Assembly (NCBI GenBank): GCA_040437565.1
Contig: JBDOQK010000097.1
Coordinates: 1 to 31,898, forward strand
DNA length: 31,898 bases
Direction of reading: 5' to 3'
From: Albugo candida
Taxonomy: Eukaryota > Oomycota > Peronosporomycetes > Albuginales
The notes under the pieces were generated by a model. It was not told the DNA's origin and searched no databases. It was given only the letters and a program-made list of their open reading frames with translations. The translations under genes and the position numbers were made by a program. Position 1 is the first letter of the stretch; each line of letters opens with the position of its first letter. This document shows, in pieces, positions 1-11,276 of the stretch.

Positions 1-290
1 ACTAGAAGTAGCTTGGTCGAGGGATCTCACTACTCTATTTCGAAAACAAACCTTTTGCTTTATGATAGGGAAAACGAATAAAGCTATCTTAAATATGTCT
101 GGTTAATCTAGCTTCAATTGAGCCCTCACAAGATTGTTGTCGCTTACGTTTTGCTGTTTCTGACCACACCATGTACCATTTTTTTGATAATTACACGTAA
201 TACGAGCACGAAACAGAAGGTGACGTGCACATAAAGAGTATTCGGACTTTCAAGATAAGAGGTTACAATTAATTTGTCACCTACAATAGG
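1..290 (+). repeat. Non-coding repeat family, copy 1
   Basis: This stretch recurs twice within the next 600 bases. Its first 130 bases match 525-652 in the same orientation, and its part from about 105 to 290 matches 671-860 in reverse orientation. By eye the copies agree at roughly three quarters of positions with small indels. Shared words include AACCTTTTGCT, TATGATAGGG, AAAGAGTATTCGGACTT and TTTGTCACCTACAAT. No open frame is shared. It is probably a piece of a SINE, a MITE or an old LTR, but no ends, tail or target duplication could be fixed, and the window edge may cut it. Confidence 0.6.
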
Positions 291-524
291 CCTTTCTCAC
301 CAACTTGTTTTCTGGTGTCATTGTCGAATCAGGCTTTTCCACATCTTAATGGGACAAGATTGCACGACCACTTTGACTCGATGCTTCCGAAATGAAAGCT
401 TCCGGAGTTATTTTCATCTAGAACTTGTATTATTGAGGCTTTTTTGAGGTCTACCGACGCCTTGATAGTAGAAGATATAGTAGCGTATACTATCAGAATA
501 TACTCATAGCCGTGTCACAGTAGT
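291..524. other. Spacer between repeat copies, no gene seen
   Basis: No open frame of note and no recognisable element. It separates copy 1 from the partial direct copy at 525 and may be an internal part of the same unidentified element. Confidence 0.4.
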
Positions 525-652
525 ACTAGATGTAGCTAGGTCGACTGGTCACGCTACTCTGTTTCGTAAAAAAAACCTTTTGCTGTATGATAGGGATAAG
601 GAATGAGTTTTCGAAAAATATCTGGTAAATCTAGCTTTCATTGAGTGCTCAA
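525..652 (+). repeat. Partial direct copy of the 1-290 repeat
   Basis: It begins with ACTAGATGTAGCTAGGTCGA, against ACTAGAAGTAGCTTGGTCGA at position 1, and stays alignable to about base 130 of copy 1, including CCTTTTGCTGTATGATAGGG. It ends at a run of ten A residues, after which the sequence changes to the inverted copy. Confidence 0.6.
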
Positions 653-670
653 AAAAAAAATGGGTCAGGA

Positions 671-860
671 ACGCTCATTGTAGGTGACAAAGCAATTCTA
701 CCCTACTATGTTCGAAGTCCGAATACTCTTTATGTCTACGTCCACTTCTTTTTCGTGCTCGAATGACGTATAATTATCAAAAGATATTACACGGTGTGGA
801 CGAAAACAGCAACAAGTAAGCGACATGAATCATTTGAATGCTCAATTAGAAGTAGAACGA
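671..860 (-). repeat. Inverted copy of the 105-290 repeat
   Basis: Reverse-complemented, this segment reads through the words of 105-290 in order: ATTGAGC, GTCGCTTAC, TTTGATAATTA, CGAGCACGAAA, AAAGAGTATTCGGACTT, TTTGTCACCTACAAT. It could form a long imperfect stem with the left copy across a loop of about 380 bases. A 61-codon open frame at 794-979 overlaps it and is not considered real. Confidence 0.6.
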
Positions 861-3800
861 TATTATATATTTACGATAACTCGTGTATTTTTAGCATTAG
901 ACAGTGGAAGATTTCTTTTCGCAGAACATCTTTTGTTATGTTGAGGGTGAGAGTGACCTTCAGCAATTCAAAGCTATGACCTAGCATTTTGGAATTCGAA
1001 GGATATGAGAGCATTCGGTATATTATCCTCAATGTTAAGGGCTCATTTTTCAGATTACGATGCGGACAACGGTTAGCGAAAGCACTTGTGGGATAAAGTG
1101 CATCAATATTTCTGACGAAAATGTTTGCATAAAAAGGTGCCTCAAGAAAGCGAACTTCGTAACTTCGAAATTGGCTAAGGGAATAACTGGTCGACCGTTT
1201 TATGAAGCTATGAATTGGCGATGCATATGGCAACGACTGGAGACCTTATTACGGATGATGAAATATCAGTGGTATTATTGGCAATTCTGAAAACAGATTC
1301 CAACAAATTATTAAAACTATCAAGCACATGGATGAATTCAAACATCCGCATGCCAAAAACTTATAGCGTGAATGGTAGAATATGACTAAGATCGACAGTG
1401 ACGAAGTAGAATTGAAAGCAAAGTTGGACAATCGAGGCAACTCCAATGAAAATGATAGAAGCATATTGAAGAGACGAGGTTTTATCTGAAATAAACCTGG
1501 CATCGTCAAAAAGAGTGTACAAAATTGAGCACATGAATGAAAGTCAGGGCTGAAGATAAAATGAAGATGTCTTTATGGCTATTCCAAAAGCGATCAAATG
1601 CAATTGATTCTCGATATTGGCGCAAATAGCCATATGAGTCTCGATGAAGACGATTTGGATGGATTAAGGCTTTTGAATGACCCAATCAATATCTCAATTA
1701 CAAATGAATGCTTGGCCGAAGAGACAAGTACTGGTCCAGTTCCAACCATCATTACAAACGGAGAATTCGTTATCATTCGTTTTTTCTATTTGTTTCAAAT
1801 TCAGATCGACGACTTGTGTCATTTCTTGCTCGTATACTTATTGTAAGTAAAAGTACTGCTGATGTAAACATAGAAAATCATACAAACTCAGCAACGGTAA
1901 ATAGCAACCTCGTTCTGGATGTGTCAAGGACAATCAACAACCTAACCATTTCCGAAAAAGATCATAAAAGAACCATAGAGAAAAAAAGTCTTGACGTCTG
2001 TGCATAGTGATGTTATGGGTCCAAAGAAATTGAGGTTGTTTGGTTTGTAACATTTATGATGACTATACAAAGTATATAATGCGTATAACATTTAAAGAAA
2101 GTGTCAGATTTTCCAAAACGCAATGGAATATAGTTCAATGATGGAACGAAAACTCGCATCAATAATCAAACTTAAAAGAGCAGATAATGGAAAAGAATAT
2201 ATCATCTCACAATTCTCATGGGAATGTCGTAAAAATGGAATTATTTACCGAAGTGCTCACAGCATAATGAAATGGCAGAACGATTGAACAGAGCCCTTAT
2301 GAACAGAGAACGGGCAATGCTAAACCAAAGCATCCTACATTACAAATCTAAACCAAACACCATATTTTATTTGATAAGACCACTAAACGTCTGTTTCAGC
2401 TTCAGACCCGATATTTTTCATCCACTGTTTTTTGGAGAAGCTGGGTTTGCCTGTATTGATAAATTCAAGCGATCCAAGTTACAACAAAAATCCTTTTACT
2501 ACTTATTCTAGGGATATGGAAGTAGCTCATAAGGTTATCGTATTTACAATGAAAAGACTGAAATCTTGAATTGGACGAAACTTTTAGAGTAATGTTTGCA
2601 GAAGTGACCAATCAGTAGTTCACCTCATTCAACGGACATTTTTATGGAGTGTTCAGACACTCCAGATGATAAATACTAGACGTCGGTTCGCCAATTTTCA
2701 ACCGAGCCTTCAGCATGTTTGACGACTGAAAGTGGAGGAGGAAGCAAAGAGTGCTTCACTCGTTAGCAAAATTTTAGTATATTGACAAGCAATATATCAC
2801 CTGGATAAACCACAATGGAAATTAATGATTTTCGTAGCTGTGAAGGTTAAGATTCAGCGAGTTTGGATCAGTTGTCGCTCCGAGGGAGAAAAAGTATCGT
2901 GTCGAGGAAGAGATATGACTCCGAAAGTGAGCCGTTCATATTTGGCACGACACATATATTACCTGGACACCGCAATATAGATTTACCTAAATGCACTCAC
3001 TGTGAACAAATGTTTCATATGAGAGAACCTCTTGAGCACAATTCTGGAAATGGCGTCCGAATGTAAAAAGACTCACATCACTCAAGAACAAGCATATGAC
3101 ACGTACGAGATTCCTGGACCATATAAGGATGCCTTAAAAAGTCCTGACAGCCAGCATTTGAGGAAATTCATCATGTTGGAACTTCTTGCTTTGAAATTAA
3201 AACGAATATGGAAGCTCACGGATACATCCGCCGAAAAAACATTTTAGGTTCTAAATGCCTTTTTACAATAAAGCGTGATGAAAATAGAAGAATACAGCTA
3301 TACAAGGATCAAGCTCGTAGCCCACGAATTCCAACAGCCTTCAGGTATCGACTAAAGGCATCGAATCAAAAGAAACGCATGCTGCACTTGCCAGCGTGGA
3401 TTCAATCAGGGTTTTTTAGCAGTATGCGGTAATCTGAGTTACGAAATACATCAATACGATGACACGGCTTTCTTGCAAATAAATACCGATGAAGTCATCA
3501 AAATCCACTCCCCCTCAAGGTTTTGAAGCAGATATTGGGAGAGTTTGCGGATCAAAGAGAGCTATTCAATTCATAAACTGGCATCGGGAATTTGGTTTAC
3601 ATGACCTTTTAATATTTTTTTAAGGAACTCGGATTCAAGCCATATATTCCGATTTTCTACATTTTTACTCCAAAAGATGAAGATGATTATACCCGTCTGA
3701 GAAGATACAGTGCGCAAAATCTCAACCCGGTAACTTTTGCGAGCCTTTTTATATTCCTACTCTGCACACATAGTTAATCGATCAAACAAAAATCGCGATT

Positions 3801-3877
3801 TTATCCGACAGACACAATTTAGAGCGTTGAAATTAAGGCTCATATTCTGAATTGAATGATTCCTGGCTGAATTTTTA

Positions 3878-6390
3878 GGCTACAAAAGATGCATTGTTTT
3901 TCTGGACGATACTAGTATTTTCCTAGCAATGTCTACCATTTGGTCGCCATCAGTGGGCTCAAATAAAAGAAGTGTATATATTACACTTGCATGATAATAT
4001 GGAAGCTGCTAAAACATAGCTGCGTATTAGAATTAAGCTTGAACTCTTAGATGTGATCGGGATTTATTACAGCATAAATCATCTATTTTTCCGATAAGAT
4101 CTTTCCGGTACAAATCTATATATCGGAAGCACTTTTAGCATGGAGACGGATTGCTGCGAGTGAAATTGGGGCAAAAGACTTCCGAATTGTCGCATCCAAT
4201 CCTTTCCATCTGTAATAGCAATTCTTCCTTGCGTATCGTTTCGCTTCCATCAAACGGTTTTCTATGAAATAATTTTGAAGTGGAATTTGAGGTAACATAT
4301 GATGAGATGACCTGCCGCAGCAATTATCCCCATCGTCACATTTACCCAGGCAATTCAGACGAAGGTCATCTGCCTAAAGGTTGCGTTCCTGCAGGCCTTT
4401 CCTATGCCTTTTGGCTGTCCCACCAAAGGTTGATAAGCGGGAAATACCAGCGATATCTCTGTCTCAGCTGCAGAAAATATCTTCCGCGTCACCAATAGCT
4501 TAGCAATACTCTTCGATGCCGATCGAACGTTTGCGTGGTCTATTGCGCTGATAGTGATTTGCAATCTGTGTTGATGGCACCGGTGTTTATTGATTTGATG
4601 CTGATTCTGAAGAACGATTGCATTCCATTCCTCGTCGAGATACGAGAGCATATCCGAAAATGCCGCGTGGCTAGTCGCATTGTCGAAAGCGAAGAGGTCT
4701 GTTGAAATCAGAAACTGCGCATCCAATTCCAGCACACTGGACTTGCTTGTAAAGGTATATCGCAAACCATGAACCTTCATAGCTTTTGACGAAATATGCT
4801 AGTATGTAGGTCTCTTCTGGAATATTGATTCGTTTATTCTGCTTCTCTTTGCTCAAAGCTAGTCGACCCTTAAGTCAAACAGAAATGTTAGATGTTAATC
4901 AAAATTAGGAGCGAGAAGTCTTATTCATTAGCCTACGCAACGTCAGGCAGGTAATAGCTGACATGTATCGATCTTTCCGCCTCCTTCCTCGGAACTGGCT
5001 GTTTTCCATCAGGACGCCACTGCTTCGTCTGGCAGTCATGGGTGGCAAAAAAAAATTTCATCATGCTTCACTATGATTAAGGTATTTCCGCAAGGCCAAA
5101 TCCACAATTACGTCTTGGAGCGCAGCAATTTCGGCAGGAATGGCTCATAGCTTCTCATACGTGTCCAGGCACTGAGTACAATATGCTCTGACATCTGCTC
5201 GTGCATGGCCATCATCGTACGAAATTGCCCCAAAGCTTTTGGATTGTGTGGCAAGTATCTGCAGTCACAGCTGTGGGAGTCGACGCATGCAGTGCTCTCC
5301 TTTCCTCATCTCTGAAGAGCATAACCCAAAACAATTCAAATAGCGGGTCACAGTGCTGAGGTAGACAGATGCAGAGGAATCAATCTTTGGAAGTATTTTC
5401 TCGTTGGCATGCTTAGTAAAATCTGTTGGCACTACGCACATGTTTTGCTTCGAAGGTAGAGATGAACATCTGCGAACACATCTTCATCCTCTAGTAAGCT
5501 GATTGTTAAACATGCTTTACCTACATTATGTCGGAAATGAATTCAGGTTATAAGCGTCCCTAGCCACGAAGCTTCTCGGCAAAGCAACGCTATTTACCCT
5601 TCGCCGCCGCGTTATTGTTCGAGACACCAAGTCTCATTTTTGCATTCACGACAGAGCTTTATTATATAAATCGAAGTACGATGGGAAATGTCCAAAATAG
5701 ATGAAGTATATCTCATTGCCACTGAGCATAAGCCTGAAGTATCCGGTAACAAGGCAAAACGCAGCCGCATAATTTCTTGCTGCGGTCCATCTCGTCTGCC
5801 TAGTTTCACAAGCGCTCTTCAAGCTTGTTGGAATAATAAAGAGGTCTGTCATTTATCGAGTACTCACTTGCAGATTCTACAGGCTGACACTGTGTGGATT
5901 TGCCTTGAAGTATGTTTGCTTCTAGCTTTCCTCAACCAACAGCCGCTTTGTTCTTTCGGAATCTCCTAAGTATCCAGAAGGCCGTATACGCGCATACTCA
6001 ATCTTCACAAAAATGGTGTCTCTTTGCTGCTCCTCAAAATCCTCGAACTCAACTTCTGAATCCGCCTCTACGTCGCTCTTTAAGACACTTGAACTTGAAA
6101 CATTCCCGCTTTCTTCCTCAAAAAAGCAGCCCACATAGCTTCGTGTGACGTTGCGGTTTTGAGGTGCGAGACGTAATGCCTAGATAAATGGAATGGCAGA
6201 AAATGTGTGCAAGGAGCAGGATGGTTGGTGTCAAGATTTCAATTTGTTTGGAAAAAAGGTGTTGGAATGGTATTGGGGTGCTCAAGATTACGCCAATTAT
6301 ACATTGTATGCTTGATGAATTTTTCAACATGGCCACAAGGAATAATTATACAGGTTTATAGTTGACTTCGACTACATAAGATTTGTAGCC
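3878..6390 (-). mobile_element. DDE-type DNA transposon inserted in copia copy 1
   Basis: The copia RT is interrupted after about 3660 and resumes near 6415. Between them lies a transposase read on the minus strand. A 9-base word GGCTACAAA at 3878-3886 recurs reverse-complemented at 6382-6390, and is a candidate tip of short inverted ends. It is too short to be secure, and no target duplication was convincing. The ends given rest on that word and should be treated as provisional to within 200 bases. Confidence 0.5.
4110..6134 (-). pseudogene. DDE transposase pseudogene (fungal/oomycete-type family)
   Basis: The minus strand carries scattered frames matching, in order, a DDE transposase family I know from fungi and oomycetes. 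From the 5' end (6134) there is an acidic N-terminus beginning MGCFFEEESGNVSSSS; a segment near 5500 reading LLEDEDVFADVHLYLRSK, followed by a helix-turn-helix-like stretch; YDDGHARADVRAYC near 5215; an H-D-E motif near 5065, followed by QTKQWRPDGKQPVPRKEAER and SIHVSYYLPD; LFAFDNATSHAAF near 4690, which carries the second catalytic Asp; and GQPKGIGKACRNATFRQMTF near 4380. The region expected to hold the last catalytic Glu (about 4150) is degenerate. At least five frame changes or stops separate these pieces, so it cannot be active. The superfamily name is left open. The motif order is the evidence; no alignment was run. Confidence 0.7.
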
Positions 6391-7479
6391 CGTTTCTTAC
6401 CACGATGTTATGATTTTCAGACGAAAGCATGTGGATGATTTGCTGATTGCAGCTGATATGAACGAATTTTCATGTTTAATCCAACAGCATCTTTCGCAAT
6501 TGCTCTAATCAAAAGCTTTGGGACGAGGTAGCTTGATTCTTGTGTGGAAGTGTTATACACTCAGTAGGGTCAATATTAAGTTATGAAAAAAGGAGGGATT
6601 TGTCAATACATTAAAGTTTTTGAAAGAGTGAGAAGCAAACATTGCATATATCTACTTACAGAGACTATGATTTGGATGGTAATCAAGACAATCGACGTTT
6701 AACTTCTGAGACTAAAGTTACAATGCATAAAATGCCGGTCATTTTGGAATCACGACCACAGAGAAATGCCACCCGTAGGTCAGCAAAAGCGGAGTATAAG
6801 GCTATATGAATTTGTATCCAAAAATTCTTGTGGATAAAATCCTTACTTGAAAGAATGGGTAATCTGCTTTTAAGAACCAGTCAGTGTTTATATTGAAAGT
6901 TAGAGCTCGATTGCAACGAAGATTAATGATGGATATCAAAGCCTTGCAAAGCAAGAAGACATCCTATATGATTCCATCAGAAATAAATAAAAAACCAATG
7001 ACATCAAGCTTATTAGTACACAGACCAGACAATATCTTGCTGATTACTAGACATAAGCACCAGTGACCTGTAAGTTCCACACACTTGTTCACCTGTCCCA
7101 CATCGGGATATGCAAGTTGAAGGGTAGTGTTACAGATAAGGTATCTCATCTTACGCAATGCACACAGCATTACATGACTGCCAGAACGGATTTCAGGAAA
7201 CGCTTAATTGGTAGCTTCATATACTCGATTGTCGGCATCTTGATCTCAAAGTTCTGCTGAGAAAAAAATTGATGTTCCGGCTGTATCCTTACTTCTTCCG
7301 TAGTCTGGAACAACCGTTGCTGCTGCACTCGTGGTTACGATGAAGCAAACGGCAGCTACACCGCCATTGCTTCACTGAAGATCTACACCATGGTCAGGGG
7401 CCTCGTGCTCACTTGATTGAGATATCTCCGTGCTAAACTTGTCGCGTCATCATGCCGACATGACGGATCTGCGGGATTG

Positions 7480-7682
7480 TCTTCCGGGGGAGGGCTTGGG
7501 CACAAAACGTGTTGTTTTTCCGTGCTACTTAAACAGTATGAGTTAAAGGAGAAAATGTACGATTTAAGTCCTGTTACTTCTTCAATCAACTTCCTAGAAT
7601 CAATATCGTAGATTAATAAGAGGAGCTTCAACCGTTTCAAGGTTTCGCGCTCTTTAGAATCATGAGTCACGTCTTTTCAACA
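7480..7682 (-). mobile_element. Antisense LTR fragment, same family as the LTR at 24436
   Basis: Reading leftward from 7682, the minus strand starts TGTTGAAAA and then tracks the LTR of copia copy 3. Shared words include CTCCTCTT/CGCCTCTT, AATCTACGA and GATTCTAGGAA/GATTTTAGGAA, and homology runs through an AACAACAC word near its end. No internal region of a retroelement is visible on either side, so a solo or truncated LTR is the simplest reading. It is clearly diverged from the other copy and therefore old. The overlapping minus-strand open frame 7383-7670 is a by-product of this LTR. Confidence 0.6.
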
Positions 7683-8019
7683 GGGAATAAATGATTGTAG
7701 AAATATTCGCTTTTATTCTAGCATATCTGAAAGGGTAATTTGTCTTTTGTAGTAAGTGATTCTCCGCGTCCGCAGCTGTGAAATTGAAGCCTCTATAATT
7801 CGAGACGTTTAAGCGTCCTCGAATACTGGTACAGTCAAAAGAAAAAGAAAAGTATGCGGACTCTTGTGCATCCGGAAATCGCCAGTTGAAATATCTACTT
7901 ATTGCCTTTTTTTGTAAAATGACCTGCATGACCGGAGTCAAGAATGTCACGTCGAACAAATCCCACAGAAATGTTCGATATATGACTTCAGGCACAGCTT
8001 GTGCTAGCGAATAAGCCAA
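7660..8019 (-). CDS. Unrecognised 119-codon open frame
   Basis: A minus-strand frame starting MAYSLAQAVPEVIYRTFLWD and ending in the antisense LTR at 7682. The composition is protein-like, with aromatic-rich segments and no low complexity. It shows no motif, signal peptide or membrane segment that I can assign. Its last residues are supplied by the LTR, so if it ever coded for protein it has been truncated by that insertion. It may equally be a chance frame. The flanking 8020-8133 holds nothing recognisable. Confidence 0.2.
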   Translation of the reverse strand: MAYSLAQAVPEVIYRTFLWDLFDVTFLTPVMQVILQKKAISRYFNWRFPDAQESAYFSFSFDCTSIRGRLNVSNYRGFNFTAADAENHLLQKTNYPFRYARIKANISTIIYSLLKRRDS

Positions 8020-8133
8020 AACTATCCCACACTATCCTCATTTTACTTACGTATTACATTTAATTGTGCTCCAAAAAAGAAGTTATACCTACTCAAACTA
8101 GTGTTGGTGAACATATGATAATAAATAGGGAAT

Positions 8134-8141
8134 ATAAAAAA
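8134..8141 (+). repeat. Target-site duplication, left
   Basis: ATAAAAAA lies directly outside the left inverted repeat, and the same eight bases lie directly outside the right one at 13121-13128. An AT-rich octamer can match by chance, but both copies sit exactly at the repeat tips. Confidence 0.55.
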
Positions 8142-8260
8142 GGGAATTGTTATATTCACTCCCTTTTTGGTTAAATTCACTCCCTTTTCAAGTAAGGTGG
8201 CACACATAATTATACTATGTGTATATACTATGTATATTTTTTATTTATATATAGGGACTT
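8142..8260 (+). repeat. Left terminal inverted repeat
   Basis: Pairs with 13003-13120. It includes two TTCACTCCC words spaced by TTTTTGGTTAAA, then an AT-rich stretch ending AGGGACTT at the junction with the SINE. Confidence 0.7.
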
Positions 8261-8262
8261 GT

Positions 8263-8493
8263 TTTGTCAAGGATTTCATTACACTGTTTATTTGGTCCTT
8301 TACCTACACCTTCCTTATCTATCATGAGCCCCTCACCGTGTGTATATCACTTAAGTCTGACTTCAAACCTAAAGAGGCAGATATTTTCCAAGCTTATTGC
8401 TTGAGTGGGCTTAAACCGCTGCCCACACTGCCGGGGATCGAACTAACGACCTGGGTCCGTGCGCTCATGTGCTTAACCGACTGAGATAGGTAC
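8263..8493 (-). mobile_element. tRNA-derived SINE, copy 1 (minus strand)
   Basis: On the minus strand, the head starting near 8493 has a Pol III A-box-like CTCAGTCGGTTAAGCAC and a B-box-like TTAGTTCGATCCCC. This is followed by a body with CGGCAGTGTGGGCAGCGGTT, AATATCTGCCTC and ACACGGT, and a tail AATGAAATCCTTGACAA. The whole unit aligns base by base with 27860-28106, in the opposite orientation. Heads of this kind derive from tRNA genes and would be transcribed by RNA polymerase III and mobilised by a partner LINE. Its own target duplication is unclear: AGGGACTT lies at the tail and AGGAGACTT at the head. The plus-strand open frame 8167-8484 crossing it is not a gene. Confidence 0.75.
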
Positions 8494-8589
8494 AGGAGAC
8501 TTCTCAATTCTCCGGCTACTACGAAACCCGCCTATTTAGTACAAAACAGCTCGAAAAACTACTTTTTCAACTCTCTCCTCTCGAAAACA

Positions 8590-9874
8590 ATGGTCCAAGT
8601 TGACATATCGACAAAACCAAGGGTGCTGGCGTCCACTGGTAGTGACGTGGCAACCCTCATGGGTCACCCCGTTTTGGGTGATTGCATGATTGTTGATGAC
8701 GTGGAAAGTACCCCTACCCCCAGTGTGACGGTACAGGGAAATACTGGTACTACAGGTGTCGGATATGGTACCGGTAGTACATGTGGTACTGCCGTTGCCT
8801 CGTCACAGGGTGACCCAAAAGGAAACTGCAACTGCAAGTGTGGACGACTCTAAAAGTCCCACTCTTGCTGACATGATCAAGTCGCAGGAGTCCTTACGTA
8901 AGGACCAGACCAGAGCTCGGGCGAAATTTCGCGTGGAGCTCCGAAAGCCGAAAGCCTCGTACATCGAGTCTATTATGCGATTGTATGCTGATGGACAACA
9001 TTCCGCGTGGTCGGTGTTGGCTGAAAAATTGGAGGCAGCGAAGCCTTTTAAGGTCTCCAAAGCCACCTTTCCCATGATTTCGGAAACAGGTCAAGCGTTG
9101 GTGCGTACACCAAATGGAAAAATCCTGTCTTCCCTTATGAAGGATCATGGGAATCCAGTATTCGAGAGTCTACTGGAGAGCAGAGCAATTACTTAAGTAT
9201 CAAAGATGCCTGGTGGCAACCTTCGACTAATGCTTATCATCGAGGATGCTTCTCAACAGCTGGGGTGTCAGCCGATAATCATCCTCAGGTCTCAATACTT
9301 TTTTTGGGAGTACGATCCTCTCGAATTCAAATACTACCTGGATATATTTGGAGTGGGCGTAGAGGAAGAACGGATTCCGATTTTACGTTCCCTTCACAGT
9401 CTAGGATGTCCAGTAGTCTTTCCTACCTTCCGCGAAACTGTTGCGTGCAAGAGTGTCGTGATGTCGACGTGGAGAGTGTACTTTAGTACTCCTACGTGCC
9501 CTCCACAGCTGGTCCGCATCGGTAAAGTATGCTAACAAATTGCATACTAAAAGTTGCTTTACCCTGTGCGAGGAGAAAAGGCTCCTATCCCATCTGAGCG
9601 ACCACGTTTTGGTCAACGTGGCCCTTATTGCTTGTATGTGGGTGCGGCATCCGCCGCTGGAGCAAGGCAACCCCAAAGCAAAACAAACAATCAAAAACAA
9701 CTCCAATATCAATCTGCAACTCAGATTCAAAACACACAAAAAATAAAGAACCAGAAACATACAACCGAACCAGCGGCACTCGTTTTGGCACCACAAAAGG
9801 TAGTGAATCAAGTTCCCAGTCAAGAATTGGAGGCGAGGAAACCTGAACGGAAGCTATCCGATAAAATCTCTTAG
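8590..9874 (+). pseudogene. LINE ORF1 (nucleic-acid-binding protein), frame-broken
   Basis: It starts MVQVDISTKPRVLASTGSDV. The same start MVQVDISTQPRVLAST occurs at 31849 behind the same leader, which supports the ATG choice. The frame breaks near 8820, continues to 9196 as a basic segment (around SLRKDQTRARAKFRVELRKP), shifts again to a segment containing YYLDIFGVGVEEERIPILRS at 9335-9394 and WRVYFSTP near 9470, and ends in a Gln/Lys-rich tail reaching 9874. The YYLDI and WRVYF blocks resemble ORF1 proteins of oomycete LINEs as I remember them, which bind the element RNA. About three frame changes are needed over some 430 residues. No zinc knuckle was seen. Confidence 0.6.
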
Positions 9875-11116
9875 GAGCTTAATTCTCCCCTTACTATCGC
9901 ACCACCATGAGGATCAGCCTCATTGGAGCCGTCTCCTCCCATTCTCCAACTCACCAGTCAGTCATATTCACACCACGGCTAATAGAGATGAGGATGTATC
10001 CATGAAGTTGGCATGGACGAGTGCAAAACGCAACTGGGTGGAGCCATTATAGCAATTGGTCTCCAAAGGACTACCTCTTGCGCTTCCAAAGTTAGCGACG
10101 AGTAATTATTTTTCTGTACTCGCAACTATGGAGGTGGAGATCGAAGAAGTAAAAGCGGTTGCCAATCCGAACAACGTAAAATAATCGCGTTCAAATCATC
10201 CCCGTGAAAGCACGGATGCCACAAGAGGTGGCCACCTCGAAAGTGGCCGCGCACTTTTATCAGAAACGACACACATCAATTGAGAAATTGGAGCGTCCAA
10301 CCCGAGTTGGTGAAAGAGGGGAGGTAATAAAAATCGGTTTCAATAATTCCCTTCTCTCGCTCCGACCGGACAAGCTGGTTCAAGCGGATGCTTCCATTCG
10401 TCATGTGCACAAGCTAATCCGATTCTTCACAAATCCGGACAAAATTATCCGAGTGGTAATTGATCATCCAATCACGATGAATGGTGTTTTACTCGCGTGT
10501 ATGGAGTCGAACTATAAAGCTTTGGATGAAGTGGCGCATCTACTCATGATCAATCGCGTTTTTGCAACACACAATCTCGGCGAAGATGTTACGTTTGCGA
10601 CGCGATGGAGTCGCCACGATAATGGAAACGTTCCCTCAAAGAGATCTGTATTGTTCGAGAAAGTGATGCCTTGGTGGAAGTAAGTGCCGGACACTGTTCA
10701 CGGTTTGACTCAGAAGACCAAAGCTCTCGCAATATTGGAATTGTTATTCATGTCTACTGCCCCGACATTTTACACATACGATCACTGGATCCATATCTCA
10801 CCAAAGGACCAGTGATCTGGTTTCCGGGTCATCTCTTTACTTCCAACCAATGTGATCATATCCTTCTTCCGATCCGATGTGGGCATAAAGTGTTGGTCGC
10901 AATGGTTGGGAGGTAGATCGCGCGGACTTCTCCATGGTGACATCGCTGAGCTTTCAGTCAACTTCACCTTTTTTCCGGAGGAACATAAAACGCTTCACCT
11001 CTTACAACAAGATGGTGAAACGAGCTTGATTTCTGGTCCACTTCAGCTTGAATGCGAAAGGCTTCTCGATTATTTCAACGTGAAACAATATCTCAGCACT
11101 CACGGTGAATGTTAAT
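9875..11116 (+). pseudogene. LINE middle region, possible ORF2 N-terminal remnants
   Basis: A 159-codon frame (10204-10683, MKARMPQEVATSKVAAHFYQ onward) and shorter frames at 10671-10916 and 10852-11115 run on the LINE strand without clear landmarks. By position they should include the linker between ORFs and the apurinic-type endonuclease. The segment GIVIHVYCPDILH (about 10738-10776) is loosely like the endonuclease V-Y-A-P motif, but the catalytic D-x-N and S-D-H blocks are not visible. The assignment rests on position between ORF1 and the ORF2 C-terminus rather than on motifs. Confidence 0.35.
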
Positions 11117-11176
11117 GGAATTCATAAAAATGGTCATCTTTTTATCGACCACATCTTATCACAACACTCCATTTGT

Positions 11177-11276
11177 NNNNNNNNNNNNNNNNNNNNNNNN
11201 NNNNNNNNNNNNNNNNNNNNNNNNNNNNNNNNNNNNNNNNNNNNNNNNNNNNNNNNNNNNNNNNNNNNNNNNNNNN
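11177..11276. other. Assembly gap (100 N)
   Basis: Exactly 100 N, a placeholder length. The flanks do not repeat each other. About 2.4 kb of LINE reverse transcriptase would be expected between the endonuclease region and the C-terminal cluster, so real sequence is probably missing here. Confidence 0.95.

Larger units (their letters stand above)
1060..7430 (+). mobile_element. Old broken Ty1/copia element (copy 1), split by a DNA transposon
   Basis: Fossil LTR retrotransposon of the Ty1/copia order, read on the plus strand. Recognisable parts, in family order, are a gag-like segment (about 1210-1530), an aspartic-protease motif of the D-G-A-S-H-M type (about 1610-1640), integrase core remnants (about 1990-2330, with the N-G-M-A-E-R-L-N-R segment at 2268-2292), the first part of reverse transcriptase (about 3190-3660), the D-D-containing RT motif (about 6430-6460), RNase H remnants (about 6660-7060) and a probable 3' LTR start near 7128 after a purine-rich tract. 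The RT is split by about 2.5 kb of minus-strand DNA transposon. The element is heavily broken, with many disruptions in every domain, and looks old. No 5' LTR could be matched, so both outer ends are approximate. Confidence 0.7.

Noticed and set aside
5274-5456. Minus-strand peptide KIDSSASVYLSTVTRYL looks a little like a histone H2A fold (R-V-G-A-G-A-P-V-Y-L).
   Set aside because: Its surroundings (LLEDEDVFADVHLYLRSK upstream, YDDGHARADV downstream) match the DNA-binding region of the DDE transposase, so the histone resemblance is taken as chance.
8167-8484. A 105-codon plus-strand open frame.
   Set aside because: It spans the left inverted repeat and the antisense SINE, both non-coding.
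8494-8590. SINE copy 1 and the LINE as one chimeric element with a tRNA-like 5' promoter.
   Set aside because: At 31673-31755 the same leader abuts a true tRNA gene rather than a SINE, and the SINE at 27860 stands alone, so they are separate units placed next to each other.
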